From: Aradus depressus | Lineage: Eukaryota > Arthropoda > Insecta > Hemiptera > Aradidae | Assembly: GCA_963662175.1 (NCBI GenBank) | Contig: OY759222.1 | Coordinates: 7,174,713 to 7,238,712, forward strand | DNA: 64,000 bases | Direction: 5' to 3' | Shown: piece after piece, positions 35,601 through 44,243 of the stretch | How the letters are laid out: each line of letters starts with the position of its first letter | Position numbering within the stretch: the first letter of the stretch is position 1 | Translations under genes and position numbers: made by a program | Notes under the pieces: generated by a model | What the model was told of the DNA's origin: nothing | Database searches by the model: none | The model's input: the letters and a program-made list of their open reading frames with translations, nothing else

Positions 35601-38600
35601 TTATTATCTACTAGTATAAAGATAACTGTGTTACGCTGATATCTTGAGGTCAGCTCATCAAGGAGACTCAAATCAATGATTCAAACTAAAAATGCAACAT
35701 GCTAACGTAACTAAAACTTATGATTGTCTGGTGACGCGTTTGTTGTTAAGTCGATCGTAACAGTCAAAAAACATCAAATTGAATCAATGAACGAACACGA
35801 GAATTAAACTTGTTTCAACCACTATATGGAATTACTTAAGTGGGAGAAATGTTCAGGTTCCTTGCGATTTACAATAGGCAACTATTTACATTAGTTAGTT
35901 ATTATGACTCATGCCCGGGCTTTATCTACGAGGTTATAGTACTACCAGAGCGCTCCTTCGTCACTCTGGTGACCTTGAGCCCGACTCTATTCTGGGAGTC
36001 TTAAATGTTGCCTACCCTAAATTTTTATTCACCTAGGGCAGGGGTCTTTAACGAGTACCTCACATCACACAGGCTCGAGACCATCGCTTAACGTCCCATC
36101 CGAAGGACGACATGCTTAAGTTTATTTTACCTCCCAGATAAAATAAACTAAGGGTTTCGGCCGGGTTTCGAACCCATGATCTTGAGCTCAGAAAGCAAGC
36201 ACGCATGCCACGGAGCTAGCGCCCTGCAACTATTTACATTAAGAGTATTTATTAATTGTTTTGTTTATCGATAGATGTTTCCGATCCGTATCGATATGTA
36301 AACTTTCCGTCTTTGTAACCTTTTGTCAGTTTTTAAACCTTGTTAGTTATTATGACTCATGCCCGAGCTTTAACTACAAGGTCATATCGCCTACTACCAG
36401 AGAACTTCGTTTCTCTGGTGGACTACTCTGAGAATCCTAAAGTTTGCCAACCTTGGTTTATTCACCTAGGGTAGGGGTCTTTAACGAGTTCCTGACATCG
36501 CACAGGCTCAGGAATTTCGCTTAACGGTCCATCCGCAGGACGGCGTGCTCAAGGTTTTTGCACTTCCCAAATAAAAAATGTAAGGGTCTCTAATTGATTA
36601 ATTCGTGCTGGAGAAGTATATTGCAGTTGATTCACCGACGATTTTTTAAAATACAATAATTGCATCTTTCGTTTCAAAAGTGCAATAGAGCTGATATATT
36701 GTTACCGCGAGGCCTGGCAACACTGGACAGAAATTCACAGATATTAATTTCTAGAAAAAAAAACTCAATCAAATATTAATTTAAAGTGGAATTGTTCTTA
36801 GTACATCACACAAACGACTAGGATAACCTGTTTTAAGGCCTACTTAGCAGAAATTTATGAATTTAAAGCGAATGTATTTTTTTAAAACACTATTTGTGCC
36901 AAGTAATTCTGCATTTCTTAACAAACAAGTCTGGTTTCTACACTGTCTCTAGTACCCATTTTTCTGTGACATTTTATTTAGAGCAATCAATGGGACATAG
37001 GAAAAACTATAAGTTGATAAAAAATAGTTAAGCAACAAAGATTTTTTTTTTCTTTATTTATTTGCAGTCTATGTTCAGTATACATAATAAGCAAATATGG
37101 TAACTGTTTACATGAATAAGTGTATATGGTACATGATGGGAGTAAGCCAGCGCTGTTATTCCCAGTAAATAGTAAATAGTGATATTTTTAAATTTCTCCA
37201 AGAAGATCTCGAGGCCATCTCCTATTCAGACGGCGTGGAGGATTGAGATGATAGGACTTGTGCAAATGGGTTAGGATGGGTTGAAAGTTAATTGGTTGAG
37301 AATCGGGATTGGATTAGTTCCTGGACGGTTGGGATGTTTAGGTTTTCGATTCATAGTCTTGCAAATTGTTAGTTTGTTGGCAGTAGAAAGTTTTGCTTTT
37401 GGTTCAAATAGTCTACGTAGCAGTCCGTAACGTCGATTCAACTAAGTCGTGTGCATGGGTTCCAAGTCAGTCTGCTGTATTAGTAGAACCAGAGGTAACG
37501 TACCTAGTTAGAGGAAGGAATTAGAACATTGTTGGTAGTGACGGGAGGGCAAGTTTGAGAGCCAAGTATGAATGTAACCTGGACATTATTCTTCATTTTA
37601 TTTTATCCGTCAGAGGTTACACCATTTCTCGATTTCATGGAGGTGTTCTTGGAGGAGGATAGAGGCTGCATTAGGGTCAGGATGTGTGGACAGGATCGCA
37701 GTATCGTCTGCGTAGGTGGTTATTAAGGTGTTCGGGTGGAAAGCAATGTCGGCGGTATGTATGTTGTAAAGGATAAGACCAAGGATGCTCTCTTGGGGGA
37801 CACAGGTACAAATATAAAATAGAGGATAATTGATAACGAAAGTAGAACGATTGACTCTACCTCATTTATTATTAATTGCGTAAAGTTTGGTACCAGAAAT
37901 ATGGAGAGACTTTAGTATTGTGATAACTAATTATGTAAATAGATTAATAGCACTGTTTAAAATATTCAGTCCAATCTTTTGTTTGATAAACTATGAATTA
38001 TATGTTACTATGAATTATTCAGAACTATTGATGATTGTGGAGGTCACGTTTGTACAGCTGTTATTTACTAAGTGGAGAGTGACAGCAAACAGTGATATTA
38101 GTTACGTTATTCAAATCACAGGTACCCAATTTTATGGGTTACAGATGCTACATTTATAAAATACTATTACTTCAAAGAAAATTGTTACTTATTTAATATT
38201 TTTGCAATTTTTTTTTTGCTTTCTTATACCTATAGTATGAGGAAGTATTGTAATCGTGCGAAAATCCGAGAGGTTTCAACGGATTTTCACGTTTCATGGT
38301 CCCCTGAATAGGTTTTGAGAATTTTCGCTATGATATCTGTCTGTGTGTGTGTTTATATGATTGGAAAGTTGTGAGCGCTCTACCGTAAAAACGATTGTAG
38401 CTATGAACAAATACAAATACAAAATATCTTTAAATGATCCAATATATTATTGGATCCATGCATTCTCTTTAATTGTTATTATATATATTATACAATTATT
38501 TTATTGTTTTTTAAAAACAAATTCTAATTTGTTTTATATTTTTGTTACAGGGGAATGTCCGGGGGAGGAAGAACGCTGATAGTGACCGGAAACAATCCAC

Positions 38601-38857
38601 ACATGGACTCAGGAGCTAAAAAACTACCCCTGTTGTACCAACACAACGAAACAGGGGCAGGAGTCCGACTGGAGAAACAGGAGAAGAACGAAGCACAAGC
38701 AAAGCTAAATATACCCTCAGAGCTGCTTGATCTGAGTAAAAGTTGTCAGAAAAACAGCAATCCGTGCAACCTGTACCAACCTTTGTTGACGGACAACAAC
38801 CTGTACAGTAAGGCCTACCTGATGGACTGGTCCAATCCCATATCTAGGACAACCTAG
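23468..38857 (+). CDS. BAMBI: BAMBI-like TGF-beta/BMP pseudoreceptor (gene span, 4 exons seen, first exon missing)
   Basis: BAMBI proteins are type I receptor-like membrane proteins without a kinase domain; the vertebrate protein inhibits BMP/activin signalling at the plasma membrane. Four exons join in one frame: 23468-23609, 24464-24606, 33711-33900 and 38551-38857, each bounded by AG and GT, with matching split codons. The product (about 260 codons) has ten ectodomain cysteines in BAMBI spacing (CFC, C, C, C, C, C, CC, C), including the CCQEDVCN box of the three-finger activin-receptor fold. A juxtamembrane AWFRAATVAVPI block resembles vertebrate BAMBI closely, followed by one hydrophobic helix and a tail of about 125 residues with no kinase motifs. 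The first exon seen begins inside a codon, so the start and signal peptide lie upstream and were not located. Family assignment is from remembered homology and is firm; inhibition in this species is inference. Confidence 0.9.
23610..24463 (+). other. BAMBI intron with a HINE-like copy
   Basis: This intron of 854 bp is AT-rich and T-rich. It contains the HINE-like copy at 24030-24262 and otherwise low-complexity ATTTTATT sequence; no further exon is seen. Confidence 0.6.
24030..24262 (+). mobile_element. HINE-like element, short internal deletion form
   Basis: 5' end TTTACTTTCCAAGCGATACG with ATAGGGTAAGTTAT joins directly to the last unit and the CTCTGGGGAAGTACATTGCC end with CTTTTTTT. This is 230 bp with both ends, a MITE-sized derivative. 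Confidence 0.75.
24464..24606 (+). CDS. BAMBI: BAMBI-like gene, coding exon (ectodomain part 2)
   Basis: The 143-nt exon lies between TTCTTCTAG and GTAAGC. Its first base completes the AG left by the previous exon. It encodes a cysteine in TSCQ and then the LLCCQEDVCNH box, the conserved C-terminal signature of the activin-receptor ectodomain. It ends with a single G, which the next exon completes to GCG. Confidence 0.9.
24855..25040 (+). mobile_element. HINE-like 3' end
   Basis: GAATTTATCGACACAAAATT, then AGCGAAAAAATAATTGATT and CTGGAGAAGTACATTGCC before a T-run. Confidence 0.65.
25540..26012 (-). mobile_element. HINE-like element, minus strand
   Basis: From the reverse of the 3' segment (TTAATCAATTAACTTTTCGC, CCAGTCGACCG) through two units to CATAACTACCCCCATACTTC, the reverse of the 5' hairpin. 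Confidence 0.7.
26103..26354 (+). mobile_element. SINE1 copy
   Basis: Starts GAGGGAGCCGGTAGCTCAG with intact box A and box B, loses part of the body, and ends CATGAGTCAC. Confidence 0.8.
26385..26462 (-). mobile_element. HINE-like 3' end
   Basis: Reverse 3' end: an A-run, GTCGATGAATCACTG, ATGTACTTCCTCAGAACG and TTAATCAATTAACTTTTCG. Confidence 0.6.
26479..26741. repeat. Paired long G and C homopolymer tracts
   Basis: A G-run of 26 at 26479-26504 and a C-run of 29 at 26713-26741 lie 208 bp apart. Other G/C runs: 1299-1323, 5165-5187, 6112-6128, 6335-6358, 12582-12597, 29718-29739 and 59223-59246. Several sit inside HINE-like copies, where the internal unit carries a short G-run. Confidence 0.9.
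26595..26700 (+). pseudogene. Short reverse-transcriptase scrap next to G/C tracts
   Basis: One frame reads LKLRSVSAGVPQGPVI and continues weakly, the LINE RT block with flank. It lies between a 26-base G-run and a 29-base C-run. The open frame that runs on into the C-run is not a gene. Confidence 0.45.
27135..27600 (+). mobile_element. HINE-like element
   Basis: 5' part ATTGGGGAAGTTAAGTAATC, TGTCTGTCTGTGAACACGAT and three internal units. A further reverse piece lies at 27755-27930 ending GAAAACATGAAATTTTAGTG. Confidence 0.65.
27931..28235. other. Unassigned GC-richer stretch with a 68-codon frame
   Basis: The frame 27921-28127 starts in repeat sequence, then reads GTTLAALFTYNNLPTTPSSN and ends shortly before GTAAAA. 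No homologue is recognised. It could be transposon-derived (an LTR on the minus strand is as likely). Confidence 0.25.
28236..28457 (+). mobile_element. SINE1 fragment
   Basis: Body only, from CCTTGAGTACGCTATCCTTC to CATAAGTCACAATTACTAAC. Confidence 0.65.
28563..28727 (+). mobile_element. SINE1 fragment
   Basis: Head with box B remnant (GGATTCGAAAC) and half of the body, ending at GTTAAAGACCCC. Confidence 0.65.
29203..30236 (+). mobile_element. HINE-like element interrupted by a Harbinger-like MITE
   Basis: Begins TTTACTTCCAGCTAGACAAAG, has GTCGGTATGTCTGTGAACAC and at least three internal units, is interrupted at 29665-30000, and ends TTGGGGAAGTACATTG, a hairpin region and GACTTTTT. It is the longest copy in the window. 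Confidence 0.8.
29665..30000. mobile_element. Harbinger-like MITE with TAA target duplication
   Basis: Terminal inverted repeats of about 30 bp (GGGGCGTTCAAGTATTACGT at the left, its complement at the right) are flanked by TAA at 29662-29664 and 30001-30003, the TWA target duplication of PIF/Harbinger elements. Inside are a 22-base C-run and a direct duplication of about 40 bp (29776-29814 and 29855-29895) with GGGTTGCCAACTTGGGAGA. No transposase. It is inserted in a HINE-like copy. Confidence 0.8.
30685..30888. mobile_element. Palindromic (foldback) MITE
   Basis: Arms 30685-30761 and 30814-30888 pair (CTTACACCAACAACGCTTAC with GACGTGGTTGGTATAAG; CTCTCTC tracts opposite GAGGAGAAG). A single arm of the same family occurs at about 62188-62222. 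Confidence 0.65.
30924..31740 (+). mobile_element. pogo/Tigger-like transposon, 5' TIR and broken transposase
   Basis: After a TA dinucleotide at 30922 the sequence CAGTAGAGCGTCTATTATCC resembles the pogo/Tigger TIR. A frameshifted transposase remnant follows at 31251-31733. No matching right TIR was found, so the right end is undefined. Confidence 0.6.
31251..31733 (+). pseudogene. pogo/Tigger-like (CENP-B/jerky-type) transposase remnant
   Basis: ATG at 31251 begins MSTKRKQRCF and meets a stop at 31284; the next stretch reads in the +1 frame (KDKMEII), then returns to the original frame for GQGLAIKFDVGKSTIT, the helix-turn-helix of pogo-type transposases. It then jumps to AWNGVKNCTLHKSWDKLLKP, which corresponds to the C-terminal region of Tigger proteins. 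The DDE catalytic core is missing. So this is an internally deleted, frameshifted copy with no expected activity. A host-domesticated DNA-binding protein is unlikely because of the two frame breaks. Confidence 0.7.
32227..32640 (-). pseudogene. RTE-type LINE 3' end, C-terminal RT remnant
   Basis: On the minus strand frames encode RKFLRRILGPVQENGKF, TKNNAEVAMEF and GGKQRTRRPRKISM-type sequence, the C-terminal part of RTE ORF2, with frameshifts. It is the same family as positions 1-335. The open frames in both directions here are by-products of this remnant. Confidence 0.6.
33003..33172. mobile_element. Foldback element, internally deleted relative of 3516-4212
   Basis: CTGACATTATTGCAGAGATA (outer end in reverse) is joined to CTTAGTC-like and GGCTGAGGATGGTAGAAATA, the right arm of the element at 3516-4212. 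Confidence 0.7.
33351..33546 (+). mobile_element. SINE1 fragment
   Basis: Body from GAGCATGCCGTCCTTCGG to CATAGTAACTAACTA; the head is missing. Confidence 0.7.
33711..33900 (+). CDS. BAMBI: BAMBI-like gene, coding exon (transmembrane)
   Basis: The 190-nt exon lies between TGCTGTTACAG and GTACAC. It encodes an acidic stalk, the AWFRAATVAVPICGALILL block and the rest of a hydrophobic helix, then VKILRADSQEH as the start of the cytoplasmic tail. The BAMBI juxtamembrane and transmembrane block is the best conserved part. The frame stays open past the donor to a stop at 34048, so retention of the following intron would give a shorter, different tail. Confidence 0.9.
34049..35030. other. BAMBI intron 3, AT-rich part
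   Basis: One short ACTCAAAAAT palindrome at 34345-34385 and a GACTGCGTAGCGCGAACGGA motif near 34695; no gene. Confidence 0.45.
35037..35296. mobile_element. Foldback MITE with about 118-bp arms, BAMBI intron 3
   Basis: Arms 35037-35155 and 35178-35296 pair imperfectly (AACAAAACACCAAATTCGAG and, from the right, AACAAAACACCAAATTCAAG; AACAATTCACTCCAACACA and AACAATTCACTTCAACACA). Loop about 22 nt. Confidence 0.7.
35894..36225 (-). mobile_element. SINE1, full length, with 16-bp TSD
   Basis: Flanked by GCAACTATTTACATTA at 35878-35893 and 36226-36241. The minus strand carries the whole tRNA head, body and an AACTAACTA-type tail. Confidence 0.92.
36343..36590 (-). mobile_element. SINE1 fragment fused to a HINE-like tail
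   Basis: Reverse body from TTAGTTATTATGACTCATG to the AAATAAAA region; it then runs straight into the 3' end of a HINE-like repeat (36591-36645). Confidence 0.7.
37190..37805 (-). pseudogene. Degenerate LINE ORF2 fragment
   Basis: The minus strand encodes VPQESILGLILYNIHTADIA and TTYADDTAILSTHPDP, the RT fingers/palm motifs, followed by a frame broken by several stops and by LNRRYGLLRRLFEP. It resembles the fragment at 7855-8526 but is more decayed. It sits in BAMBI intron 3. Confidence 0.75.
38213..38370 (+). mobile_element. HINE-like family B fragment, BAMBI intron 3
   Basis: A hairpin-forming CTTTCTTATACC...GTATGAGGAAG start, GTAATCGTGCGAAAATCCGA, TTTCAACGGATTTTCACG and TCTGTCTGTGTGTGTG. 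It ends 180 bp before the last BAMBI exon. Confidence 0.55.
38551..38857 (+). CDS. BAMBI: BAMBI-like gene, terminal coding exon
   Basis: The exon follows TTTTTGTTACAG and its first G completes the AG of the transmembrane exon. It encodes the rest of the cytoplasmic tail (about 100 residues), rich in Asn, Gln and Lys, with SELLDLSKSC and a C-terminal DWSNPISRTT before TAG. No kinase or recognised signalling motif is present, as expected for BAMBI. Exon assignment rests on phase, splice site and the open frame; sequence similarity to vertebrate tails is weak. Confidence 0.8.
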
Positions 38858-39162
38858 AAGTCTTGTAAACCTTGCAAACTGCAGTTATCTGCAATATTTT
38901 TTTATTCTAGTGAGTCGTTTGTATGATGTTAACCGTATTTTATTTTATTTTTATTTTTGGCCAACGGTCACATCACTTAGTCATATGGTCAATCAAATGT
39001 GTCTTATGTAGGCGACATTTCTTGTTTTGTTAAATTGCGAATTATGAATTGAAAAGTAATGAATGAATCTTTGTTGCAACGTACGATTTATAGCAGTTTA
39101 TGTTATCCAATTCTATCGTACGATCAGTTCAATAGAGCCATAACTGCAATGAAGTAGGTTCA

Positions 39163-39216
39163 AGTGAAAGGCTTTCCAGGTTTCCAGTGAAAGGCTTTCC
39201 AGGTTTCCAGTGAAAG
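39163..39216 (+). repeat. 23-bp tandem duplication
   Basis: Two exact units beginning AGTGAAAGGCTTTCCAGGTT followed by a partial third. Confidence 0.85.
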
Positions 39217-39729
39217 CTTATCTCTTCGATTTTCTTTCCTCTGAGCTCATAACTAGTTATTTTATTTAAACTATGAGCAGTGCTTCTACTCATACATTCT
39301 AAAATACATATTCCCTTTGAATACATTTCCACATTTCTAAATATGTTATTTTTAAGTTCCAAACATCGAATGTTCCTTCAAATAATCAGGCGAAACTCCA
39401 TCACCTCTTGGAGCATGATGGTACAGAGTAAAGAAAAAAAAGATATATGGCGTTAAAATTTAACAATTATGGTTATTTGACAAATAATTTAACGCAATCA
39501 TTCAAAACATCAGAAGAAACACGAAATTCTGTATCTAGTTGTAGTTTTGTCTTTCGAACTTATAAAATATTTGAGGGTCTTTCAGCTGGTAATAATATAG
39601 AAGAGTTAATTTGAAGATAATTTCTAAATTGCCCTTGTTATAGCTCCTCCAATCTCAGTAAATATTTTTATCAAAATGTCCCGACTTTGTTATTTCAATT
39701 GGTTAAATAATCCGTTGTAATGATAAGGT

Positions 39730-40045
39730 GGCGCCTAGCCACTCTGTCCTTGGCCCGCTTCTCGTCTGTACGGTTCTGAGGAAGCATGCTTGCTCACTGT
39801 CCTCAAAAATCCCAGGTTCGAAACCCGATCGGGACCGTTAGGTTTTTTATATGGGAGGTGAAGCACGCCGTCCTTTGGATGGGACGTTGAGTGATGGACG
39901 TATTCATTAAAGACTGCTACCCTGGTTGAATAAACATTTAGGGCTCCCATCGTTGAGTCGGACTCATGTCCACCAGAGTGACAAAAGATCGCTCTGGTAG
40001 TAGGCGATATGACCTAGTTGTTAAAGCTCGGACATGAGTCACAAT
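39730..40045 (+). mobile_element. SINE1 copy
   Basis: Contains GGTTCGAAACCCGATCGGG (box B) and the body, ending CATGAGTCACAATAACTA. The head is disrupted. Confidence 0.7.
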
Positions 40046-42426
40046 AACTATTTCATACTTAAAATAAGCTACATTGGTAATCTGAAGTAATGATATCACA
40101 CGACCTGTTATATTCTTAACAAGCCTTAACTGAATAAATAAAAAGAAAAACTTGTTTTACTTGTATATTGTTTAATTCCACAAAAATATATACTTATATT
40201 ATAAACATATACCTGTTTCCGCTTGCGCCATCGTCAGCACAAAGTTCAAACATACTATATATACTTTTATGGAATTAGACAATATAAATATTAAACACAT
40301 TTTTTGTTTTTATTTATTTTATTAACTTTCCACTAAATCGACACAGATCGCAGAAATATATTCAGACCTAACTGAATATCTGAATTTTATTTAGCTCTTA
40401 CGACGCTGTTGAACTGTTGTGTGAATGTTGAATTAAATTTTTGGACTCAACTATAAAAACGATAATTCAGGAGCTACTGTTTAATGGTTATGACTTTCCG
40501 GAAAGCAATTAATGTATAAGCCCTTTAAGTGTTTAATTAGTTTTGTTAGAAACAGTGTGATAAAATGTCTACATTCATTATTTTATTTTCCTTTATTTCT
40601 TTTTCTTTTTCTTTTTTTTTTTAAGTAAACAATTTTAATAACAATTATTTTATTTAAATTGAGAAGTCAGAATCTCTTAAAGGGAAGAGTTATATATATA
40701 TATATATTTTTTTTTTCGCATTGAAGCCAACACTGAACCTGTCTCTTTGAGTGATTTGACTGCGCTCTATGAGCGGCCTGAGAAACAATTCTTATTCCCT
40801 TTAAAAGGGGCTCTTCTTTAGTAATATTTTAAGGTGTGATAAAAAAAAAAGAGAAAATAAAAAATAATTCTTAAAAGTTTTACTAAATACTTATTTTTTG
40901 TAGACGTCACAAAAAGTATGGACTTGAACTTAATATGACATTCATTTCAGACGAATGCATACAATTTTTTATTTTCATTCATTTCAATAATGCATTAAAA
41001 AAAATATTAGTACTCTCATTGATGGGTTTTTTTGTACATTGTTTAAACATTTTTCTTCATTGCACTATTTTTTTGTAATTATTTTATTTAGTGAAGCTTC
41101 AAAACAAGCTAGTCATTTTTCTATTATTATAAATTTATTTTTTTCTCTTATTTTCTTTTCATTAATTTTGTCCTTATTTTTTGAGTTTTCTTAAATAAAA
41201 AATTACTTATGATAATAATATATAAGTGCCTCGAAATGGTCTTCCGAAATAATTTAAGAACCATTATATTGTTTTAAAAATAATAAAATAAATATTTTTA
41301 TAATTATTTAAAAGTAATAATATTAACTTTTCAATGTCTCTAATCCTTAAGAATTTCATTTCAGAGTATAGCTTGTCCTAAATGTTCGTGGTTTCTGAAA
41401 TTCATTATGGCTACCTTTTTCAAAATCTTATTTTTCGAACAAAACCCACAGGGCATCCGTTGAGCAATAAATTGATTTCTCGACTGATATATTTGATTAA
41501 CTATTCAAATTCAAGTATTTAGTCCAAAATTTTGAAATTGATTTCGAAATCCGGTTTCTGAACCCCACGAACGTTGGATCTATATCTATTCGCTAGGGTA
41601 AGAGACGTTTATTCTATAACAGAAATTGATCACAGATATTTAAAATAATTTATGTAATTACATATTTTATATACATATATTTGTAATATTTTTTTTTTCT
41701 TTTATGTTTTTTTGCACGTCTGTATGTCTGTTTTAATTTTTCACTCAATGTACATATTTTTATTGGTATCACATACAATTATTTTCCAAAAACATAATTT
41801 ATGTAACAATTTCTTTGTAATATTGTAAAGTGTTTTATTGTTAGAGCAAAATGTATATATTTATTGTATAATTGTACAGACAAAAAAAATATTGTTCTAC
41901 AAAATTGATTATTTTTGTAATATAATTATATAAAATGATTTAGTTACATAAATTAAAAAAAAAAATTATATAAAAAATAAAGACTGTACTTACGTATATT
42001 TTTACTATGTTATTGTAATTAATTAGAATTTATAATTTCCTTTTTGATTGCGCCTAATATATATATTTTTTTTTAGAAAAAAAATCTTTGAAAATAATTA
42101 CCATACATTTTCATTGACTGTCTTAAATGTCATCTCAAATTTAGGATGGTTACATGTTAGTTGCTGTATAAATTTAAGGTCTCACGTGATAGCACATTTT
42201 TTTTAAGTATGTGCCAATGTTTTATTATTGATAAACAATAAAAAATATTTAAAAAAATATTCGTCCTCTTTATTTATTAATTCCCTTTTATCTTCAAAAC
42301 AAGGTTATTGTATAATTATTATTATTATTTTTGTATGGGCGTCAAAAATATAGTCTAAAATAACTGTAAACTTAGACAAGCATTTGGTTTTTTAGGAGGG
42401 CATTTTTGTCTGTATATACAGGTTGT

Positions 42427-42845
42427 GAGGGCGCCAGTACCATGCTAGTCTACTGAGCTCAAGATCGCGGGTTTGAAACCCGGCCGAGGCCCTTAATCCG
42501 AATTCCTTCGGATTGGATGTTGAGCGATGGTCCCGAGCCTATGCGATGTCAGATGCTCGTTAATGACCCTCTACTCTACAGGCAACATTTAGAACTCTTA
42601 CAGAAGAGTTGGGCTCTGGGAGATGAAAAAATCTAGAGTACGCCCTCCTTTGGATGGGACGTTAAACAATGCTCTCGAGTCTGTGCGATGTCAGGTAAAG
42701 ACCGTAGGTGAATAAAAATGTAGGGTAGGTAAAATTTAGGACACAGTAGAGTCGGGCTCATGTCCTCTAGAAGTGACGAAAGAGCGCTCTAATAGGCGGC
42801 GATATGACGTCGTAGTTAAAGTTTGGGCATGAACCACAGTAACAC
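42427..42845 (+). mobile_element. Two SINE1 partial copies in tandem
   Basis: The first begins GGGCGCCAGTACC with box B GGTTTGAAACCC and runs to about 42615. The second body restarts at GAGTACGCCCTCCTTTGG and ends CATGAACCACAGTAAC. Confidence 0.7.
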
Positions 42846-42884
42846 AATAAAACATATATATATATTTTTAAATTACATTAAAAG

Positions 42885-42933
42885 TTTTTTTTTTTTTTTG
42901 GTTTGTGGCCTTATGGTCTAAGTATATCAGCAT
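42885..42933 (-). mobile_element. SINE2 3'-end fragment with 10-bp TSD
   Basis: A 49-bp insertion consisting of a 15-base T-run and GGTTTGTGGCCTTATGGTC is flanked by ACATTAAAAG at 42875-42884 and 42934-42943. It is a severely 5'-truncated SINE2. Confidence 0.75.
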
Positions 42934-43014
42934 ACATTAAAAGTTATTACCTCTCGAATTAACATCTGTGGAGCTCGGTAGTGAAAAACTATTCTAACCT
43001 TTCCCTTCTAAAAA

Positions 43015-43049
<35 letters not shown>

Positions 43050-43181
43050 ATAATTCAATAGAAATTGTTTATGCGACTAGACATTGACGAGTGAACGTCG
43101 GCGTTATTGTTATTGTTTGTGTGATAACGGCTTGTGTTTACCTACTGAGAGCGGATTAATACTTACATTTGCTCCCTAGCC

Positions 43182-44243
43182 ATGGACAATTGGAAAGAAA
43201 AAAAACGTAAGTTAAGCAATTATGATTCGTCTTTTGTAACTTCCAATAAATTTGAGCCCTTGTCGAATTTACAAGAAGACAACTCTGCATCAATGAGCAC
43301 CGAGATAACAGAAAAGCCCACCAAACCTCCACCTATCTTCATTAATAATATAGGCAATATAAATTTATTCCTAAGAGACTGTGCGCAATTAGGTGTTACA
43401 TCCATCAGACACCATTCTACGGATGGAAAAGTCAAGTTTAACTTCGATACGGTGGAGGATTATATAAAAATTGTTGCATTTTTGCAACAAGACAATAAGG
43501 CGGAATTTCATACATTCCAAGTCAAATCTGAACGACATTTCAGAGTTGTGATCAGGGGTCTCCACCCAACATGTGATACTAAGGCAATGATGGAAGAGCT
43601 TCAAACTCTCGGCTATGAACCAGTCCAAATGATTCCTGTTCATCATCCTATAACAAAAATCCCTTTACCACTATTTTTTCTCGACCTCAAAAATTCTCCA
43701 AAAAACTCAGAAATATACACTCTAGATAAACTCTACTATGCAAAAATTAAGGTAGAAGCACCTAGGCCACGTCGCGCAGTTATACAATGCATACGATGCC
43801 AAGACTACGGACACACAAAAAATTACTGCCACCGGCCCCCGAGGTGTGTAAAATGCGACCAACCTCATCCAACCGAATCTTGTACAAAGGTACCAAACTC
43901 ACCCCCTGTTTGTGTAAACTGTAAAGGTCAGCACACGGCCAATTACAAGGGATGCCCTCTGCATAAAAAACTACAGCTAAGTACCAAACCTTACACTTCC
44001 ACATTTCAGAGGCAAAATCAACAACACGAAGAAGTCCCACAACGTGCAGATAATGGCCGCAACAACCTTACTGCTAAACACACCGCTCCTACAATTAGCA
44101 AATCATATGCCGAAGCAGCAGCGAGTCCCGGGTCAAATATAGATAACCTCATGAAAAAAATTGATTCTCTGTTGTCCTTACTGCACCCCTTAGTGCAAAC
44201 ATTAGCCCAAATCTTACCAATGTTAATAGCAAAAAAACCATGA
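43182..44243 (+). CDS. LINE ORF1, gag-like RNA-binding protein with three zinc knuckles
   Basis: This is the 353-residue ORF1 protein of the LINE, expected to bind element RNA and form the ribonucleoprotein. Three Cys/His knuckles lie at residues 203-216 (CIRCQDYGHTKNYC), 222-234 (CVKCDQPHPTESC) and 244-258 (CVNCKGQHTANYKGC). Before them is a PRE_C2HC-like region with RHFRVVIRGLHPTCDT at about 115-130. The C-terminus is hydrophobic with Leu repeats. The ATG at 43182 has a good context (GCCATGG). Its TGA overlaps the ORF2 ATG. This layout is typical of Jockey-clade elements. Confidence 0.92.
   Translation: MDNWKEKKRKLSNYDSSFVTSNKFEPLSNLQEDNSASMSTEITEKPTKPPPIFINNIGNINLFLRDCAQLGVTSIRHHSTDGKVKFNFDTVEDYIKIVAFLQQDNKAEFHTFQVKSERHFRVVIRGLHPTCDTKAMMEELQTLGYEPVQMIPVHHPITKIPLPLFFLDLKNSPKNSEIYTLDKLYYAKIKVEAPRPRRAVIQCIRCQDYGHTKNYCHRPPRCVKCDQPHPTESCTKVPNSPPVCVNCKGQHTANYKGCPLHKKLQLSTKPYTSTFQRQNQQHEEVPQRADNGRNNLTAKHTAPTISKSYAEAAASPGSNIDNLMKKIDSLLSLLHPLVQTLAQILPMLIAKKP

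Larger units (their letters stand above)
38858..42420 (+). other. Intergenic or possible long BAMBI 3'UTR
   Basis: After the stop there is a 23-bp tandem duplication (39163-39208) and one SINE1 copy (39730-40045). From 40050 to 42300 the sequence is very AT-rich and unusually free of the local repeat families. It contains Pumilio-type TGTAnATA motifs near 41750 and 41840 and AATAAA signals near 41976 and 42237. A long 3'UTR ending near 41990 or 42260 is possible but is inference only. Confidence 0.3.
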
